From: Verrucomicrobiota bacterium
Lineage (GTDB): Bacteria; Verrucomicrobiota; Verrucomicrobiia; Verrucomicrobiales; Verrucomicrobiaceae
Direction: 5' to 3'
NCBI GenBank assembly: GCA_009885275.1
Contig: VFKY01000201.1
Location: 1-7,481 of the forward strand
Length of the DNA stretch: 7,481 nucleotides
Shown here one piece after another: positions 5,746 to 7,481 of the stretch. The position numbers and the translations under genes were made by a program. The stretch's first letter is position 1; the number at the start of each line of letters is the position of its first letter. Under the pieces are notes generated by a model. That model was not told the DNA's origin, ran no database searches, and saw nothing but the letters and a program-made list of their open reading frames with translations.

Positions 5746-7481
5746 ATGAAGATCAACTCACCGACGTCCACCCATCACGAGATGAGTTCTTGGCGTAATC
5801 CCTTCACTCTGATTTTGGGCCTGTTATCACTTGCCTTGGTGATAAGTCTCATTTTCACGGGCAAAACTTGGGCAACCGCTTTGCCTGACATTTCCGCAAA
5901 AAATATCAAAAGGTCGACACTCGATTATGTGCACTGGGGTCTCTGGTGGGCTGGTTGTGGTAATGCCATTTTGTGCGTAGCACTGGCCATAAGCGCCAAA
6001 TGGTGGGCTGGTAATGACAAATCTACCGTTTGGAATTTAGGTTTCAAGACAACCCCAGCATCACTAAGTCGACAGGGATGGATCTGTCTCTTAATCATAC
6101 TTATGGGAGCTGGCGCACTGCGCTGGGCTCGCATGGACCTGAGTTTTTATAATGATGAAGCGCATACTTTTCGACGCTACATTGCCGGACAAAACATGCT
6201 GCAACCCAACGGCTCCATCAAGTGGCGACAAGTTACTTGGGCGGAAACTCTTTGGTTGAATAAAATCGGGAATAACTCACCGCCATTCACTGCACTTAGC
6301 CGGCTAAGTTATGAGAGTTGGAGAAAAATAACAGCAGCAGCACCAGGCAAAGTTAACGAAACTGCCGTGAGACTGCCTGCATGGATAGCGGGGATGATGA
6401 GTCTAGTCATACTTTTTTTAGTCCTACGACGTCTCCTCCCGCAGAGTTCTGCCTGTTATTGGATGTTACTTTTTGCAGCGCTCCACCCTTGGCATCTGCG
6501 TTATTCAACCGAGGCACGTGGTTATGGAGTTATGCTACTCGGTGTAACTGGCTGCTTCTACCTTTTACTTCGCGCTACCGAGGATGGGCGTTGGAGATGG
6601 TGGCTCGGCATGGGGGTAGTCCAATTCCTCACGGTCTGGTCATTTTCAGGAGTTCTTTTTTTCATGCTGTTTTTCAACAGCTTTATGTTGTTGTGGTTCG
6701 GCCTGATTCTAAAACGAACAGGGAGCTCCATGGCAACTTTGTGTCGTCCTTTGTTAAGCATGTTACTGGGCGCAATGTTGACCTTACAACTGTCGCTCCC
6801 CTCGATCATTCAGCTCGCGGTATCATTGCGAGACAACGCCGCGGTGCGAGGTGCCATGGGAATGGATTGGTGGCAAGACGTGCTGGGTGGCCTACTTGCA
6901 GGAATTCGCTGGGTGGATAAGGATGTCACGAATCCTCAGAATTTGGCCCTAAGTCGGATCTTGTCAGCTTCCCCTTGGGTCTGGTTTTTGATGGTGCCTC
7001 CCTTAATTTTACTTGGCGTAGGCATGATCAGACTTCTGAGAACCAACCACGCGGCGAGGATACTCATATTGAGCGCACCGCTGGCAATTTTTTCTAGTTG
7101 GATGATCCTCAGTCGACAGGAAAAATACCTTCATGTCTGGTATGTCCTTTACGCATTGCCAGGGCTGCTTTTAGCGTGGTCTGCAGGCGCTGCGCATTTA
7201 TCATCCTGGAGCAAAAATCCGGCCATTCAGAAATTGCTCATGATTGCGCTAGTTTTATGGACAGGCTCATGGCTCAGTCTGGATTGGCATCTTCTGCAGC
7301 ATGGAAAAGAAAACATTCGCGGCCTTAGTGATGCGGTGCCCAAGAATGCAATCTTCGGCTCCTTATTTTCTGATGTGGATGTTTACTACCCGTCCGTCGA
7401 AGTGCTCAAAGAGAAAGCGGATGTCGAAAGATTAATCGCAAAAGCTCAGATAGAAAAGAAGCCTCTCTACCTGAGTTTTGC
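5746..7481 (+). CDS. GT-C membrane glycosyltransferase (GT39/ArnT/PMT_2-like), C-terminus outside window
   Basis: A continuous frame of 578 codons from the ATG at 5746 runs off the right edge; an in-frame TGA at 5734-5736 makes this the first possible ATG, and no Shine-Dalgarno sequence precedes it. The protein is strongly hydrophobic with about a dozen predicted membrane segments, for example near 19-38, 64-84, 111-127, 211-229, 258-276, 284-322 (two), 333-357, 410-431, 437-457, 461-482 and 494-511. MDLSFYNDEAHTFRRY (130-145) contains the paired acidic Asp137-Glu138 in the first large periplasmic loop, as in GT39/PMT_2 enzymes, and HPWHLRYSTEARGYG (247-261) matches the next conserved loop (family typically HP....YSQEARxY). 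Such enzymes move a sugar from a polyprenyl-phosphate donor to a periplasmic lipid, glycan or protein. The soluble C-terminal domain begins around 515. The acceptor and donor are unknown. The gene is transcribed away from the sugar-oxidoreductase genes and is probably unrelated to them. Confidence 0.82.
   Translation, partial: MKINSPTSTHHEMSSWRNPFTLILGLLSLALVISLIFTGKTWATALPDISAKNIKRSTLDYVHWGLWWAGCGNAILCVALAISAKWWAGNDKSTVWNLGFKTTPASLSRQGWICLLIILMGAGALRWARMDLSFYNDEAHTFRRYIAGQNMLQPNGSIKWRQVTWAETLWLNKIGNNSPPFTALSRLSYESWRKITAAAPGKVNETAVRLPAWIAGMMSLVILFLVLRRLLPQSSACYWMLLFAALHPWHLRYSTEARGYGVMLLGVTGCFYLLLRATEDGRWRWWLGMGVVQFLTVWSFSGVLFFMLFFNSFMLLWFGLILKRTGSSMATLCRPLLSMLLGAMLTLQLSLPSIIQLAVSLRDNAAVRGAMGMDWWQDVLGGLLAGIRWVDKDVTNPQNLALSRILSASPWVWFLMVPPLILLGVGMIRLLRTNHAARILILSAPLAIFSSWMILSRQEKYLHVWYVLYALPGLLLAWSAGAAHLSSWSKNPAIQKLLMIALVLWTGSWLSLDWHLLQHGKENIRGLSDAVPKNAIFGSLFSDVDVYYPSVEVLKEKADVERLIAKAQIEKKPLYLSF

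Noticed and set aside
6381..6920. 179-codon plus-strand open frame inside the glycosyltransferase gene
   Set aside because: It overlaps the long 5746-7481 frame in another phase. The long frame has consistent membrane segments and GT-C motifs; the short one has none.

Overview
The window looks like a chromosomal segment from a PVC-group bacterium, most likely a Verrucomicrobiota member. This is an inference from the gene mix: exported sugar-oxidoreductase-type proteins, a DUF6807/'PmoA-like' protein, a YHS/TRASH-like Cys-rich tail, start sites without Shine-Dalgarno sequences, and families of palindromic intergenic repeats. No rRNA or marker gene is present, so the assignment is tentative.

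Layout. (1) 2-205: C-terminal end of a Cys-rich, probably metal-binding protein, plus strand. (2) 274-2382: two plus-strand genes 27 bases apart, a Tat-leader TIM-barrel protein of the hydroxypyruvate isomerase/xylose-isomerase-like group and a Sec-leader soluble glucose/sorbosone dehydrogenase (PQQ beta-propeller type). (3) 2383-2838: a convergent intergenic region packed with structure. It holds five consecutive perfect hairpins, four of them nested in a ~124-base inverted repeat, then a second repeat family in both orientations, a short protein-like remnant on the minus strand, and a rho-independent terminator for the minus-strand genes. (4) 5336-2839: two minus-strand genes, a Sec-leader DUF6807 protein followed by a Tat-leader Gfo/Idh/MocA oxidoreductase. 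(5) 5337-5745: divergent intergenic region with little recognisable. (6) 5746 to the window end: a large multi-pass membrane protein of the GT-C (GT39/ArnT/PMT_2) type, running off the window.

How the genes may work together. The four complete genes all carry export signals and all belong to families that isomerise, oxidise or otherwise act on sugars and sugar derivatives. The simplest reading is a periplasmic carbohydrate-processing neighbourhood formed by two convergent transcription units. The substrate and the order of steps cannot be read from the sequence. The membrane glycosyltransferase belongs to a separate, divergent unit. The least explained part of the window is the repeat-rich 2386-2780 region, where stems are kept although their sequences differ, which indicates selection on, or propagation through, a folded form.
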